59,971 bases of DNA from assembly GCF_000172555.1 (NCBI RefSeq), contig NZ_ABOX02000046.1, forward strand, positions 1 through 59,971, written 5' to 3'. This document shows, piece after piece, positions 37,685-46,832 of the stretch; position 1 is the first letter of the stretch, and each line of letters starts with the position of its first letter. Made by a program: the position numbers and the translations under genes. The stretch is from Pedosphaera parvula Ellin514 (GTDB lineage: Bacteria > Verrucomicrobiota > Verrucomicrobiia > Limisphaerales > Pedosphaeraceae). The notes under the pieces are model-generated. The model was not told the origin of the DNA, ran no database searches, and worked only from the letters and a program-made list of their open reading frames with translations.

Positions 37685-40600
37685 TGCGACCTACTTTCGG
37701 GCCGGTGCGTACCGGTTTGGCCTTCTCAATCGCTTCACTGGCTTCAGTCACCATGTCACTGGCATTGCCGCCAGTCTGGGCTGCCGCTCCGCCAAACGCG
37801 TTGGTGTCCTGATGCTCGGTCACCTTCGGCACATTGCGCAGAAAGTTCTCGAACGCCATCAAGCTGGAGGCGCTACGGAAAATGTTGTGACAAATCTCCG
37901 ACTTGATGTTCACCATCAACTCTTCGAAAATCTTGAATGCCTCGGCTTTGTATTCGATCAACGGATCGCGCTGGCCATGCGCTCGCAAACCGATGCTGTA
38001 ACGCAGGCTGTCCATCTCATAGAGGTGCTCCTGCCACAACTTGTCGATGGCGCTCAAAATCGTGTAACGCTCAATCGATTTCAATGCTTCCGGATTTTCG
38101 AAATCCACCTTCAGCTTGTAAGCATCATGCACCTTGTCCGAAATAAAGTTGCACAGTGCAAACTGGGCCGGATTCAATCCATCATAAATCGAACCAGCCA
38201 CCGGCTCTTCATTGCCAGCCTTGGCAGCCTTTTCAAATTGCTCTTCTGGAATACCCAGAGGGAAATTCAGATTTACCCAGTCGGACAGACCGCGCAATCG
38301 CCATTCCGTCATATCGGCATCGGAAGCCGTGAACTGTTCCACCTTCTGGATCACGACTTCTTCCATGATATCCATCAGGCGGTCACGCACATCGTCGGAA
38401 TTGATGATCTCGTTGCGGAAGCCGTAAATGACTTCGCGCTGCTTGTTCATCACATCGTCATATTCGAGCGTGCGTTTGCGAATCTGGAAATTGTGCTGCT
38501 CCACCCGCTTCTGGGCCTGCTCGATGGAACGATTCAACAACGGATGCTCCAGTTCCTGGCCCTCTTCCAATCCCATCTTCTCCATGTATTTGACGATCCG
38601 GTCTGAGCCGAATAAACGCATCAAATCATCCTCAAGCGAAATGAAAAAGTGTGAGGAACCAGGATCGCCTTGGCGTGCACAACGACCGCGCAATTGGCGG
38701 TCGATACGACGGGATTCGTGACGTTCAGTGCCGATGACGTGCAAGCCGCCGAGGTCAGCAATCCCCGGGCCGAGCTTGATGTCCGTTCCACGACCAGCCA
38801 TGTTCGTGGCAATCGTCACGCCGCTTCTTTGGCCGGCACGTGAAACAATTTCCGCTTCCTGCTCATGGTACTTGGCGTTCAACACCGAGTGAATAATGCC
38901 GGCCTTTTTTAGTAGTCGCGAAAGTATTTCACTCACTTCCACCGAGATGGTGCCAACTAGAATGGGTCGCCCTTGCTGGTGGATGGTTTGGATCTCCTTT
39001 AAAACGGCGTTGTATTTCTCACGCCTCGTTTTATAGACAGAATCGTTGGCATCCTTGCGCTGAACCGGACGATTCGTGGGGATCACCGCCACACCAAGCT
39101 TGTAGATGTCGTGAAACTCGCCAGCTTCGGTTTCAGCCGTACCGGTCATACCTGCCAGCTTTTCATAAAGACGAAAGTAGTTCTGGATGGTAATCGTTGC
39201 CAGGGTTTGAGTCTCACGTTCAATTTCCACGCCTTCCTTCGCTTCCACTGCCTGGTGCAAACCGTCGCTCCAACGACGGCCCGTCATTGGCCGGCCCGTG
39301 TTTTCATCGACAATGATAACCTTGTTGTCCTGAACGATATATTGGACTTCCTTTTGGTAAAGGCTGTAAGCCTTGAGCAGCTGGGAAATGGAATGGATGC
39401 GTTGTGCCCTGGTTTCAAATTCTGATTGAACCTTCGCTTTGGCTTCCACGCGCTTGCGAGGATCAGTCTCAGCACCGTTATCAATTTCATGCAATGCCGT
39501 ACTAATGTCCGGCAACATGAACGCGTCGGCATCTTTGGGACTTAAGTATTCACGACCTTTTTCAGTCAAATCCGCCTCGTGGCTCTTCTCATCAATCGCG
39601 AAAAACAACTCTTCCTTCTGGGCGTAAAGATCCTTCTTGGATTGATCGCCATGCAATTCCAATTCCGCCTTATTCATCATGCGGAGGACAGTTGGGTCTT
39701 CCAGCAGCTTCATCAATTCCTCTGATCTAGGCTGGCCGACCTTCACACGGTAGAGCAACAATCCCACTTCCTTCTCCAGTGCTTCCGGACTTTTAGGATT
39801 GGAACCATCCTCTGGTTTCAACTTTTTCAAAAGCTCTTCTGCCTCCCGTATATACCGGCTGCATAGCTTGCCTTGGGCTTGAATCAACGATTCCACCGCC
39901 GGCTTGAACTCGCCGTATTGGTTGTCCACGTTGACAACGGCTGGCCCACTGATGATCAACGGCGTTCTCGCCTCGTCCACGAGGATGGAATCCACTTCGT
40001 CCACAATCGCGAAATAATGACCGCGTTGCACCTGCTCCTCTTTGCGGGAAGCCATGCCGTTGTCGCGAAGATAATCAAAACCAAACTCCGCATTGGTGCC
40101 GTAGGTAATGTCGCAACCATATTGTTCGCGACGGACTTGCGGCGGTTGATCATGCAAAATACAACCCACAGTCAGGCCTAAAAATTTATAAAGAGCACCC
40201 ATCCACTCGCTATCGCGTGCCGCCAGGTAATCATTGACGGTAACCACGTGCACGCCGCGACCGGTCAAAGCATTCAAATACACCGGCAAAGTTCCCACCA
40301 ACGTCTTGCCTTCACCCGTCGCCATTTCCGCAATCTTGCCATTATGCAGTCCGATACCACCGATCAACTGCACGTCGAAATGTACCATCTCCCATTTTAA
40401 AGGATGCCCGCGCACGATGATTTCCTGCCCGCACAAACGGCGCGCAGCACTCTTCACCACCGCAAAAGCCTCCGGCAAAATCTCATTCAAGGTCGAGGCC
40501 AGTTCCAGCTTGTCTTCTATCTTTGCAAAACGCGCCTTCCACTCCGCCGTTTTTTGACGCAGCGCGTCATCCGGGAGCTTTTGCAACTCCAGCTCCAGCT

Positions 40601-40688
40601 CGTTGATCTTCACGGCCGTGGGGCGAAGCTTCTTGACCTCACGGTCGTTTCTCGAACCAATAAATTTTTTGACAATAAATCCGATCAT
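37629..40688 (-). CDS. secA: Protein translocase ATPase SecA
   Basis: The 1019-aa preprotein translocase motor has Walker A MATGEGKT at 122-129, the DEAD-like motif VDEVDSILVDEARTPLIISG (read as VDEVDSILVDEARTPL), the second helicase domain (TNMAGRGTDI) and the C-terminal SEC-C zinc motif CPCKSGKKYKQCCGK. It is longer than E. coli SecA (901 aa). The extra length lies mainly in an insertion around residues 290-410 near the first nucleotide-binding domain. Confidence 0.98.
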   Translation of the reverse strand: MIGFIVKKFIGSRNDREVKKLRPTAVKINELELELQKLPDDALRQKTAEWKARFAKIEDKLELASTLNEILPEAFAVVKSAARRLCGQEIIVRGHPLKWEMVHFDVQLIGGIGLHNGKIAEMATGEGKTLVGTLPVYLNALTGRGVHVVTVNDYLAARDSEWMGALYKFLGLTVGCILHDQPPQVRREQYGCDITYGTNAEFGFDYLRDNGMASRKEEQVQRGHYFAIVDEVDSILVDEARTPLIISGPAVVNVDNQYGEFKPAVESLIQAQGKLCSRYIREAEELLKKLKPEDGSNPKSPEALEKEVGLLLYRVKVGQPRSEELMKLLEDPTVLRMMNKAELELHGDQSKKDLYAQKEELFFAIDEKSHEADLTEKGREYLSPKDADAFMLPDISTALHEIDNGAETDPRKRVEAKAKVQSEFETRAQRIHSISQLLKAYSLYQKEVQYIVQDNKVIIVDENTGRPMTGRRWSDGLHQAVEAKEGVEIERETQTLATITIQNYFRLYEKLAGMTGTAETEAGEFHDIYKLGVAVIPTNRPVQRKDANDSVYKTRREKYNAVLKEIQTIHQQGRPILVGTISVEVSEILSRLLKKAGIIHSVLNAKYHEQEAEIVSRAGQRSGVTIATNMAGRGTDIKLGPGIADLGGLHVIGTERHESRRIDRQLRGRCARQGDPGSSHFFISLEDDLMRLFGSDRIVKYMEKMGLEEGQELEHPLLNRSIEQAQKRVEQHNFQIRKRTLEYDDVMNKQREVIYGFRNEIINSDDVRDRLMDIMEEVVIQKVEQFTASDADMTEWRLRGLSDWVNLNFPLGIPEEQFEKAAKAGNEEPVAGSIYDGLNPAQFALCNFISDKVHDAYKLKVDFENPEALKSIERYTILSAIDKLWQEHLYEMDSLRYSIGLRAHGQRDPLIEYKAEAFKIFEELMVNIKSEICHNIFRSASSLMAFENFLRNVPKVTEHQDTNAFGGAAAQTGGNASDMVTEASEAIEKAKPVRTGPKVGRNDPCPCKSGKKYKQCCGK

Positions 40689-40727
40689 GTAAACCTTTGA
40701 GAATTAGCGATAGAACGGTAAGGTAAG

Positions 40728-40749
40728 AAGGCTTTGACGTCAAAGCCTT
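40728..40749. terminator. Perfect palindrome between ccsA and secA
   Basis: A 22-bp perfect palindrome AAGGCTTTGAC/GTCAAAGCCTT lies between the ccsA stop and the secA start. On the minus strand it is followed by CTTACCTT, a weak U-tract. It may end the cytochrome operon or be an operator for secA. Confidence 0.5.
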
Positions 40750-40779
40750 TAACAGCACCAAAACTGGGCGAAATCCTGA

Positions 40780-42705
40780 TTAAGAAGTAGCGGAAGCCAT
40801 CTCCTTTTTACGCTTGCCAGACGTCGGTGGCGCACCACTATTTTCTTCTTCTCTGAAACTCTTCCACATCTGCCTGGGCAACAGCCCTAAGCCTATCAAC
40901 ACCAACTGGCTGAATACAAATGTCATCAACCAGCGGAAGGCTGCATCAGTAAATCCATACGAGTGGAGCCCAATTCCCAGCATGTTCACTCCGAACCATG
41001 ACCAACTCGTCACAATATTACCTACCAAGGCCATATTCGCCAGTCCCCGTTCCTTAACCATTCCACCCCAGCGAGCGTGAAGAATTAACGCGTTCCAAAG
41101 GACAATAATCAACGCGCCATTCTCCTTCGGATCCCAGCCCCAGAAACGTCCCCACGATTGATCGGCCCAGATGCCACCAAGCACCGTCCCCACGAAACTG
41201 AATAGTGCTGCAAAGCAAATGATTCCATAAATCATGCGGTTCAAGGACTTTCGCATATCGGCGTTTAACACTTTCGTAAACACGCCCAACACGATGTAGA
41301 TGATCGCCAGAAAACCGGCCACGAAAGTTGAGGCATATCCCAGCGTCACCACCACCACATGCGTCGCCAGCCAGAAATTAGTATCCAAAACCGCACGCAT
41401 CATCTCCATGGTGTCGCCACCAAAGCTCAAATGATGCGCGATGATCAAAGTCAGAAATCCGATGATCGCTGAAACGGCCACGCCGATGGAGTTCCGCCAA
41501 AAACGCTCCAGCACCAGTCCCAAAATGGTTGCTCCCCAGCCGATGAAGATGGCGGAGGAATATAAATTTGTTACAGGCGGACGTCCTTGCAGCACGATGC
41601 GGAAAATAAGTCCCGAGGTGTGCACCACCAACGCCAGCAGAACCACCGCAACCGCGGTCTTGCGCAAATAATCCCACTGTTTTGGCTTGAACCAATAACC
41701 CAGTACAAAAAGAAATGCACACACATCCAAAACCATGGCCTTATAAAACGGCTCAATCGTGTTGAATAACTGTTCCGAGCGAGCCTCCTTCAAGGCAGGC
41801 GTAAAATTCTCCACCAATTTGGTCTGATATTCATTAACCGCCGCATTGAATTCGCCAGCATTCCCCGCACGATAAGCCCTGGCCATCCTATTATATTCTT
41901 GAATGGAAAAGTCCACGGGCGAATTGGAATTACTTGTTTCGATAACGCTTTGAAGCACCCGCTTCCATTGCAAGTCTTTCGCGCCCGATGCATTTGCCAT
42001 TGGCACGATCAGCGGCGTCTCCGTTTGATCCACGAGCCAGTCGAGGGCGGCCTCGTCAAAAGCCCTTTTTTCTGTTTGCGCGAAGTAGGCAGTCCGTCCT
42101 GCCTCCACATTATCCTGGTAAGGTTTAAGCGCATTATCCAGGTCTCCTCTGCCGGCAGGGCCAAGCGCCACCTTCAAATGCCTGTAAACTTGTTGGCCAT
42201 TCCAAAGCTTGAGTAATGCTTGATCATATGGCTGACGCTTGCTCGGATCGACTTTTGATGCTCGAGTGGCCTCGCGCCGCAAGTCCGCAAGCTTGGGCTG
42301 AATCTGCGCCCATGAATAATGCTTTCCATCCGACTTCTTGACTGGCTCGGGGTCTGCCGGCAGCGACAGCAGGCTTTTCACATCGGGATTATCAATGCGG
42401 AATACCGGCCATTGATCCGCCTCTTCCGATTTCATCATCACTCCCAAAACCCATTCACTCGCCGAAATAATCTTCGGCTTGTCGTACCACTCTTTCCAAG
42501 GCTCCAAATTCGCAGTCTGCTTCTCACGTAACTGCAAAAGGCTGTTTCGTGCCAGCGAATCAAAAGGCTGGGTGCGACCGCCCGTTACCACAGGCAAACG
42601 GCCAAACTGATGGTAGGCCCAATCCCTGTCCTGAGGCATGCGGAGGGAACCACCTACCCAAACCGCAAATATGGCAACGACAATCCAAGGCATCCACTTC
42701 CTCAT
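40780..42705 (-). CDS. ccsA: Cytochrome c maturation protein CcsA (system II) with large N-terminal domain
   Basis: The ATG at 42705 overlaps the resB stop (ATGA). The 641-aa protein has one N-terminal span, a 300-residue extracytoplasmic domain, and then the multi-span CcsA core. That core has the tryptophan-rich haem-handling loop WGRFWGWDPKENG and conserved His in HHLSFGG and LATHVVVV. With ResB it delivers haem to apocytochromes c outside the membrane. The long N-terminal domain is a feature of the Bacteroidetes/Verrucomicrobiota type. Confidence 0.9.
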   Translation of the reverse strand: MRKWMPWIVVAIFAVWVGGSLRMPQDRDWAYHQFGRLPVVTGGRTQPFDSLARNSLLQLREKQTANLEPWKEWYDKPKIISASEWVLGVMMKSEEADQWPVFRIDNPDVKSLLSLPADPEPVKKSDGKHYSWAQIQPKLADLRREATRASKVDPSKRQPYDQALLKLWNGQQVYRHLKVALGPAGRGDLDNALKPYQDNVEAGRTAYFAQTEKRAFDEAALDWLVDQTETPLIVPMANASGAKDLQWKRVLQSVIETSNSNSPVDFSIQEYNRMARAYRAGNAGEFNAAVNEYQTKLVENFTPALKEARSEQLFNTIEPFYKAMVLDVCAFLFVLGYWFKPKQWDYLRKTAVAVVLLALVVHTSGLIFRIVLQGRPPVTNLYSSAIFIGWGATILGLVLERFWRNSIGVAVSAIIGFLTLIIAHHLSFGGDTMEMMRAVLDTNFWLATHVVVVTLGYASTFVAGFLAIIYIVLGVFTKVLNADMRKSLNRMIYGIICFAALFSFVGTVLGGIWADQSWGRFWGWDPKENGALIIVLWNALILHARWGGMVKERGLANMALVGNIVTSWSWFGVNMLGIGLHSYGFTDAAFRWLMTFVFSQLVLIGLGLLPRQMWKSFREEENSGAPPTSGKRKKEMASATS

Positions 42706-43865
42706 GCGGTCCTCCGTTTCGAAATAAAGCCAACCAGATGCATCAAAAATTGAATCGCCATTCCTCCACCCACCAGCAGGCAACCCACATAAGGTGTCAG
42801 CCAGCTCGGATTCCTTACTACCTGAAGATTGCTCGCGCGGTTTAGATCGTATTCAGCAGGCCCCATTTGATACTGATAAAAGGTTTGGCCCTCATAACGA
42901 AGCGGATTGTTCATATAGATGTCCACCTCACGATTTTCTCCTCTGCCCGGATTTTCAATCCGGACGCGACTCTGAAAATTCTTCGGAATATCCGTACCGG
43001 CATAAACGTCATGAGTAGTCCTCAAAAGTTGCACTGTGTAAGGAAGATAATGTCGCTCACCTCGCAAGGCAACCCGCCAGGTTTTGTTGCCAACTTCAAT
43101 TTCTTGCTGGTCCATAAACCAGGGGGAAACCAACCAGGTGCCCAATACTCCTTTACTGTCTGACACTTCAATTACGGCAGCGGGAAGATTGCGCTTATCC
43201 GACTCCTTTGTTTCGGGCTCCGGGAGGACAGTGTGATGATTGCCCAATCCCTGAGTAGCTGGAGGAGGACCGGTATCGACCATCGGGGCGCGAAGTCTAA
43301 TTTCACAATTTTCAACATACTCCTTCAGCCGTATCGTAAAAGGCAATTTGTCATGGTGGATTACCTTCTTTTCCTTCAGCAATGAAACCGGAATTGAAAC
43401 AACCTCATCCTCACCAGCAGTTGCAGAGTCAGTCAGGAAAACCAATTCATTCCTCATGACATTCTCGGAATACTTTTTGGTTTCTCCCTCCGCAAAACTC
43501 ATTTGCGTTTCACGGGAAAGGAGATCCGTCGCCAACTGTCCTGCCAAAAGCAAAATGATGCCGAAATGAGTTACATTGATGCCCAGCTTCTTCCAACTAA
43601 GCTGAAAGCGCTTTATGTGCGCCGCAAATAGATTAAGCAACAACACGCAACCAATCAGGTAACCACCGGGAAAAACAGGTATTTGCCATCCTCCGCCTTG
43701 AGGTCCCCACCAAACAAAAAAACTACGGAACCAACGGCTTTGCGCCAGATACAACCCTTCATTCACCTGCGCCAAAGTCCCAAGGAAAACCAGTACGACA
43801 CCGACTCCCAGACAAAACACTGTCAGCCGGAGCGAAGTAAAAAATTTAACGATACGGTCGATCAT
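42702..43865 (-). CDS. resB: Cytochrome c biogenesis protein ResB
   Basis: The 387-aa protein has the ResB arrangement: three N-terminal membrane spans (LTVFCLGVGVVLVFLGTLAQV and two more), a large extracytoplasmic domain (FYQYQMGPAEYDLNRASNLQVVRNPS) and a final span. It starts one base after the stop of the lipoprotein gene and overlaps ccsA, so the three form one unit. Confidence 0.9.
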   Translation of the reverse strand: MIDRIVKFFTSLRLTVFCLGVGVVLVFLGTLAQVNEGLYLAQSRWFRSFFVWWGPQGGGWQIPVFPGGYLIGCVLLLNLFAAHIKRFQLSWKKLGINVTHFGIILLLAGQLATDLLSRETQMSFAEGETKKYSENVMRNELVFLTDSATAGEDEVVSIPVSLLKEKKVIHHDKLPFTIRLKEYVENCEIRLRAPMVDTGPPPATQGLGNHHTVLPEPETKESDKRNLPAAVIEVSDSKGVLGTWLVSPWFMDQQEIEVGNKTWRVALRGERHYLPYTVQLLRTTHDVYAGTDIPKNFQSRVRIENPGRGENREVDIYMNNPLRYEGQTFYQYQMGPAEYDLNRASNLQVVRNPSWLTPYVGCLLVGGGMAIQFLMHLVGFISKRRTA

Positions 43866-43866
43866 G

Positions 43867-44946
43867 TCAGGGATTCGATTTTGCGAACGCTACAAAGTTT
43901 TCCTTCTCCGAACTTACCACCTCGGCGTCACCGAGCAGCTTGTAAAACCAATATTGTCCATTACGCGGCATGATCGCCCCTATCATTCGCCGGCCTTGAT
44001 TCGTCATATCAACCAGTATGGATTGCGGATTGGATTCATCCAGTGGTGACACCAGTTTTGCCAGTTGATTCTCATCCGTCTCTTCCAGCCCTAGTTGCCT
44101 TCTCCACCGATTTACATTCGCCAGCGCCCCGCCTGTGTCGCTCGGAAACACACTGACAAACACCTCTGCTTTGCTGTTGTCTTTTCCTGAAACCGCAAAC
44201 CGCGCGACTTGCATTTGTCCCGCAGCCTCCGTCTTCCAGCTCTTGGGAACATTCCAATTAAAATTACCGGCCACTTTTTCTGGCTCCGTAGCAGGCGTCT
44301 CTTTAGTTTCCTTGATTTGAACTGATTTTAGAAATTCCAGAAAAACAGGCTTCTGTTGTTCCACCAATGTGGGATCACCTGCCAACCGATAGAACCAGGT
44401 CCCATCCGGATGATGCACAAAAACCGTAACCACGCTCACAACTTGACTTTGACTGTTTGTCCCGGATGCCGATTCAGCATCTCTTTTGCCGGAAATCTCA
44501 AAAAGCTTTCCAGTTTCCGTTCCGAGACTCACCGGTTTAAGCTCCTTCGCCGCTTCTTCGTCAGAAAGTTCTTTCATCCCCAAATTTACCCGAAACATGT
44601 TCACGAGAAGTGCGTCCTTGCCCTGTAAATTGCCAAGCTGTGTAACACTCACTCCAGCCTGCTTTCCATCATCCCCAACAATGTCAAAATCCACCACGCT
44701 CATCCTGCCGGGCCCGGTTACCTTCCAACCTTTGGGTAAGGTATAGGTGACCTGCGGGACTGCCCGGTGCTCATGCGGAGATAATTCAGGCTCTTGCGCC
44801 GCCATCGCCGCAGGCGCAGCCACATCCTTGGGCGCAGTGTAAACTTTGATCTCCTCCTTTTGGCAGCCCACCAATCCTAAAACAAAAGCAGACAGAACCG
44901 CCCATCGGACGGAATATAAACCCTTTTTGACTGTTGTAATGAACAT
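43867..44946 (-). CDS. Lipoprotein with two tandem repeats of one domain, cytochrome maturation operon
   Basis: Start ATG 44946 (MFITTVKKGLYSVRWAVLSA) gives a lipoprotein signal with lipobox GLVGC. The remainder is the same ~130-residue domain twice: GWKVTGPGRMSVVDFDIVG at about residue 75 and SWKTEAAGQMQVARFAVSG at about 235, each followed by an LGxExxxDE helix region. No known function. Its place directly in front of resB suggests a role in cytochrome c assembly or haem delivery. Confidence 0.75.
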   Translation of the reverse strand: MFITTVKKGLYSVRWAVLSAFVLGLVGCQKEEIKVYTAPKDVAAPAAMAAQEPELSPHEHRAVPQVTYTLPKGWKVTGPGRMSVVDFDIVGDDGKQAGVSVTQLGNLQGKDALLVNMFRVNLGMKELSDEEAAKELKPVSLGTETGKLFEISGKRDAESASGTNSQSQVVSVVTVFVHHPDGTWFYRLAGDPTLVEQQKPVFLEFLKSVQIKETKETPATEPEKVAGNFNWNVPKSWKTEAAGQMQVARFAVSGKDNSKAEVFVSVFPSDTGGALANVNRWRRQLGLEETDENQLAKLVSPLDESNPQSILVDMTNQGRRMIGAIMPRNGQYWFYKLLGDAEVVSSEKENFVAFAKSNP

Positions 44947-45047
44947 CACTCTATTGATTTCGAATCTAAACCTGGCTGTTTCCGACGTTATTAGACGCAT
45001 TTATATGCCGCTTTGTTCAGAGAAAAGCAATCCCAGCAAAAGAAATA

Positions 45048-45084
45048 TGGCGAATCTGGAAAATCATGACTTCCAGATTCGCCA
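45048..45084. terminator. 14-bp perfect stem-loop after rho
   Basis: TGGCGAATCTGGAA (45048-45061) pairs perfectly with TTCCAGATTCGCCA (45071-45084) around a 9-base loop. It lies 20 bases past the rho stop. The T-tract on the minus strand is weak (ATATTTCTTTT), so it may block RNA decay rather than terminate. Confidence 0.6.
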
Positions 45085-45104
45085 CCATTAAAACGTGAAT
45101 CAGT

Positions 45105-46670
45105 TTAGCTAATTCCCATCCCCAGCAGGAACTCAATGTTACTCCGGGTCTTCTTAAGCTTGTTCAGCATCAATTCCATCGATTCGACCGGCGGCACACC
45201 CGTAAGCGCGCGGCGCAATACAACCACCTTGTTGTACTCCTCGGGATGATACAGCAACTCTTCCTTACGCGTGCCGGAAAGTTCGATGTTGATCGAAGGA
45301 AATATGCGGCGATCGACCAGATGGCGGTCCAGGTGAACTTCCATATTGCCGGTGCCTTTGAATTCTTCGAAAATGACTTCGTCCATGCGGGAACCGGTAT
45401 CAACCAGCGCCGTCGCAATAATCGTCAGCGAGCCACCCTCCTCAATGTTACGGGCAGCGCCGAAAAACCTCTTGGGTTTGTGCAACGCATTCGCATCGAC
45501 ACCACCAGAAAGAATCTTTCCAGAATGTGGCTGGACGGTGTTATAAGCACGGGCCAGACGCGTGATTGAATCGAGCAGGATTACCACATCGCGCTTGTGT
45601 TCTACCATGCGCTTGGCCTTCTCAATCACCATTTCAGCCACTTGCACATGCCGTTCAGGTGGTTCATCGAAGGTGGAGCTGATCACTTCCGCCGGACGGC
45701 AGCTGCGTTCCATGTCCGTCACTTCTTCAGGACGTTCGTCAATCAGCAAGATGAAGCAATAAGCCTCTGGATTATTCTTCAAAACCGCATTTGCCAGTTT
45801 CTGCATCAAAACGGTTTTACCCGTGCGCGGCGGGGCGACGATCAACCCACGCGTTCCTTTGCCAATTGGGCAGACCAGGTCCAGCACTCGTGTGGACAGT
45901 TCGTCATGAGCGGTTTCCAAAAGGAAACGCTTGTTCGGAAACAGCGGCGTGAGGTTGTCAAAATGCGTCTTGTCCTTCGCCTTGTCCGGTTCTTCGTTAT
46001 CGACACCTTCAACCTTGAGCAGCGCGAAGAATCGCTCCTTGTCTTTCGGCGGACGAATCTGGCCGGCAATCAAGTTACCGGTCTGCAGATCGAAACGACG
46101 AATCTGAGAGGGCGAAACATAAATGTCTTCCGGGCACGGCAAGTAATTAAAACTCTGCGAGCGCAGAAAGCCGAAACCTTCCGGCAACACTTCCAGCACG
46201 CCTTCGGAAAAAAGAACACCACTGCGTTCTGCATTTTTCTGGAGGATGTGGAAAATAACCTCATGCTTCCGCATGGTGCCGAAGTTCTCCACCCCAAGGT
46301 CCTTGGCCATCTGGTTTAGCTCAGTCATCGACATCGCCTGCAATTTGGCAATGTTCAATGAGTTGACGACGACATCCTTGCTGTCCTTGTCCTTCTTGTC
46401 CTTGGGAGCGGGACGCTCTTCCAGATCTTCATCCTGCGATTCAACAGGTTTTGTTGGCGGCTCAAGTTCCATCTGTCGCTGAGCCGGTGCGGGAGCTGGC
46501 GCTGCTGCACGGATTGGGACAGGTGCCGGTGCGGGAGCCGAAGCAGGAACTCCAGTCACGACATTTACATTATCTTCTGCTGCAATCTCCACCGCTTCAC
46601 GGGGCGCAGCCTTGACTGCTTTTTTCGCAGCCTTCGGTTTGATGGTCTTTTTGGTACTAACTCTGGGCAT
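45105..46670 (-). CDS. rho: Transcription termination factor Rho with N-terminal extension
   Basis: The 521-aa hexameric RNA helicase has the Rho N-domain (from about residue 108), the RNA-binding GFGFLR (165-170), the P-loop PPRTGKT (280-286) and the Q-loop region. Ahead of it is a ~100-residue extension, first Lys-rich, then Ala/Pro-rich, then acidic/basic ([18 protein letters not shown]). Such extensions in other phyla modulate RNA binding or aggregation. Confidence 0.97.
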   Translation of the reverse strand: MPRVSTKKTIKPKAAKKAVKAAPREAVEIAAEDNVNVVTGVPASAPAPAPVPIRAAAPAPAPAQRQMELEPPTKPVESQDEDLEERPAPKDKKDKDSKDVVVNSLNIAKLQAMSMTELNQMAKDLGVENFGTMRKHEVIFHILQKNAERSGVLFSEGVLEVLPEGFGFLRSQSFNYLPCPEDIYVSPSQIRRFDLQTGNLIAGQIRPPKDKERFFALLKVEGVDNEEPDKAKDKTHFDNLTPLFPNKRFLLETAHDELSTRVLDLVCPIGKGTRGLIVAPPRTGKTVLMQKLANAVLKNNPEAYCFILLIDERPEEVTDMERSCRPAEVISSTFDEPPERHVQVAEMVIEKAKRMVEHKRDVVILLDSITRLARAYNTVQPHSGKILSGGVDANALHKPKRFFGAARNIEEGGSLTIIATALVDTGSRMDEVIFEEFKGTGNMEVHLDRHLVDRRIFPSINIELSGTRKEELLYHPEEYNKVVVLRRALTGVPPVESMELMLNKLKKTRSNIEFLLGMGIS

Positions 46671-46832
46671 AAACTAAGGTGTGATTATAAATTTTTTAAT
46701 TCGTCGCGGGGGATGCAGACTTTCTGCTGATTGAACCCTGGCGACAGGCGCGGGTTGGAAGGTCAAAATTCGATCGATTAAATCGGAATGGTTACCAGCA
46801 ACCAGGAGCACCCTAAGGATTGTTCACAAAAC

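Noticed and set aside
37491-38606. Plus-strand frame of 371 aa opposite the end of secA
   Set aside because: SecA is complete and certain on the other strand.
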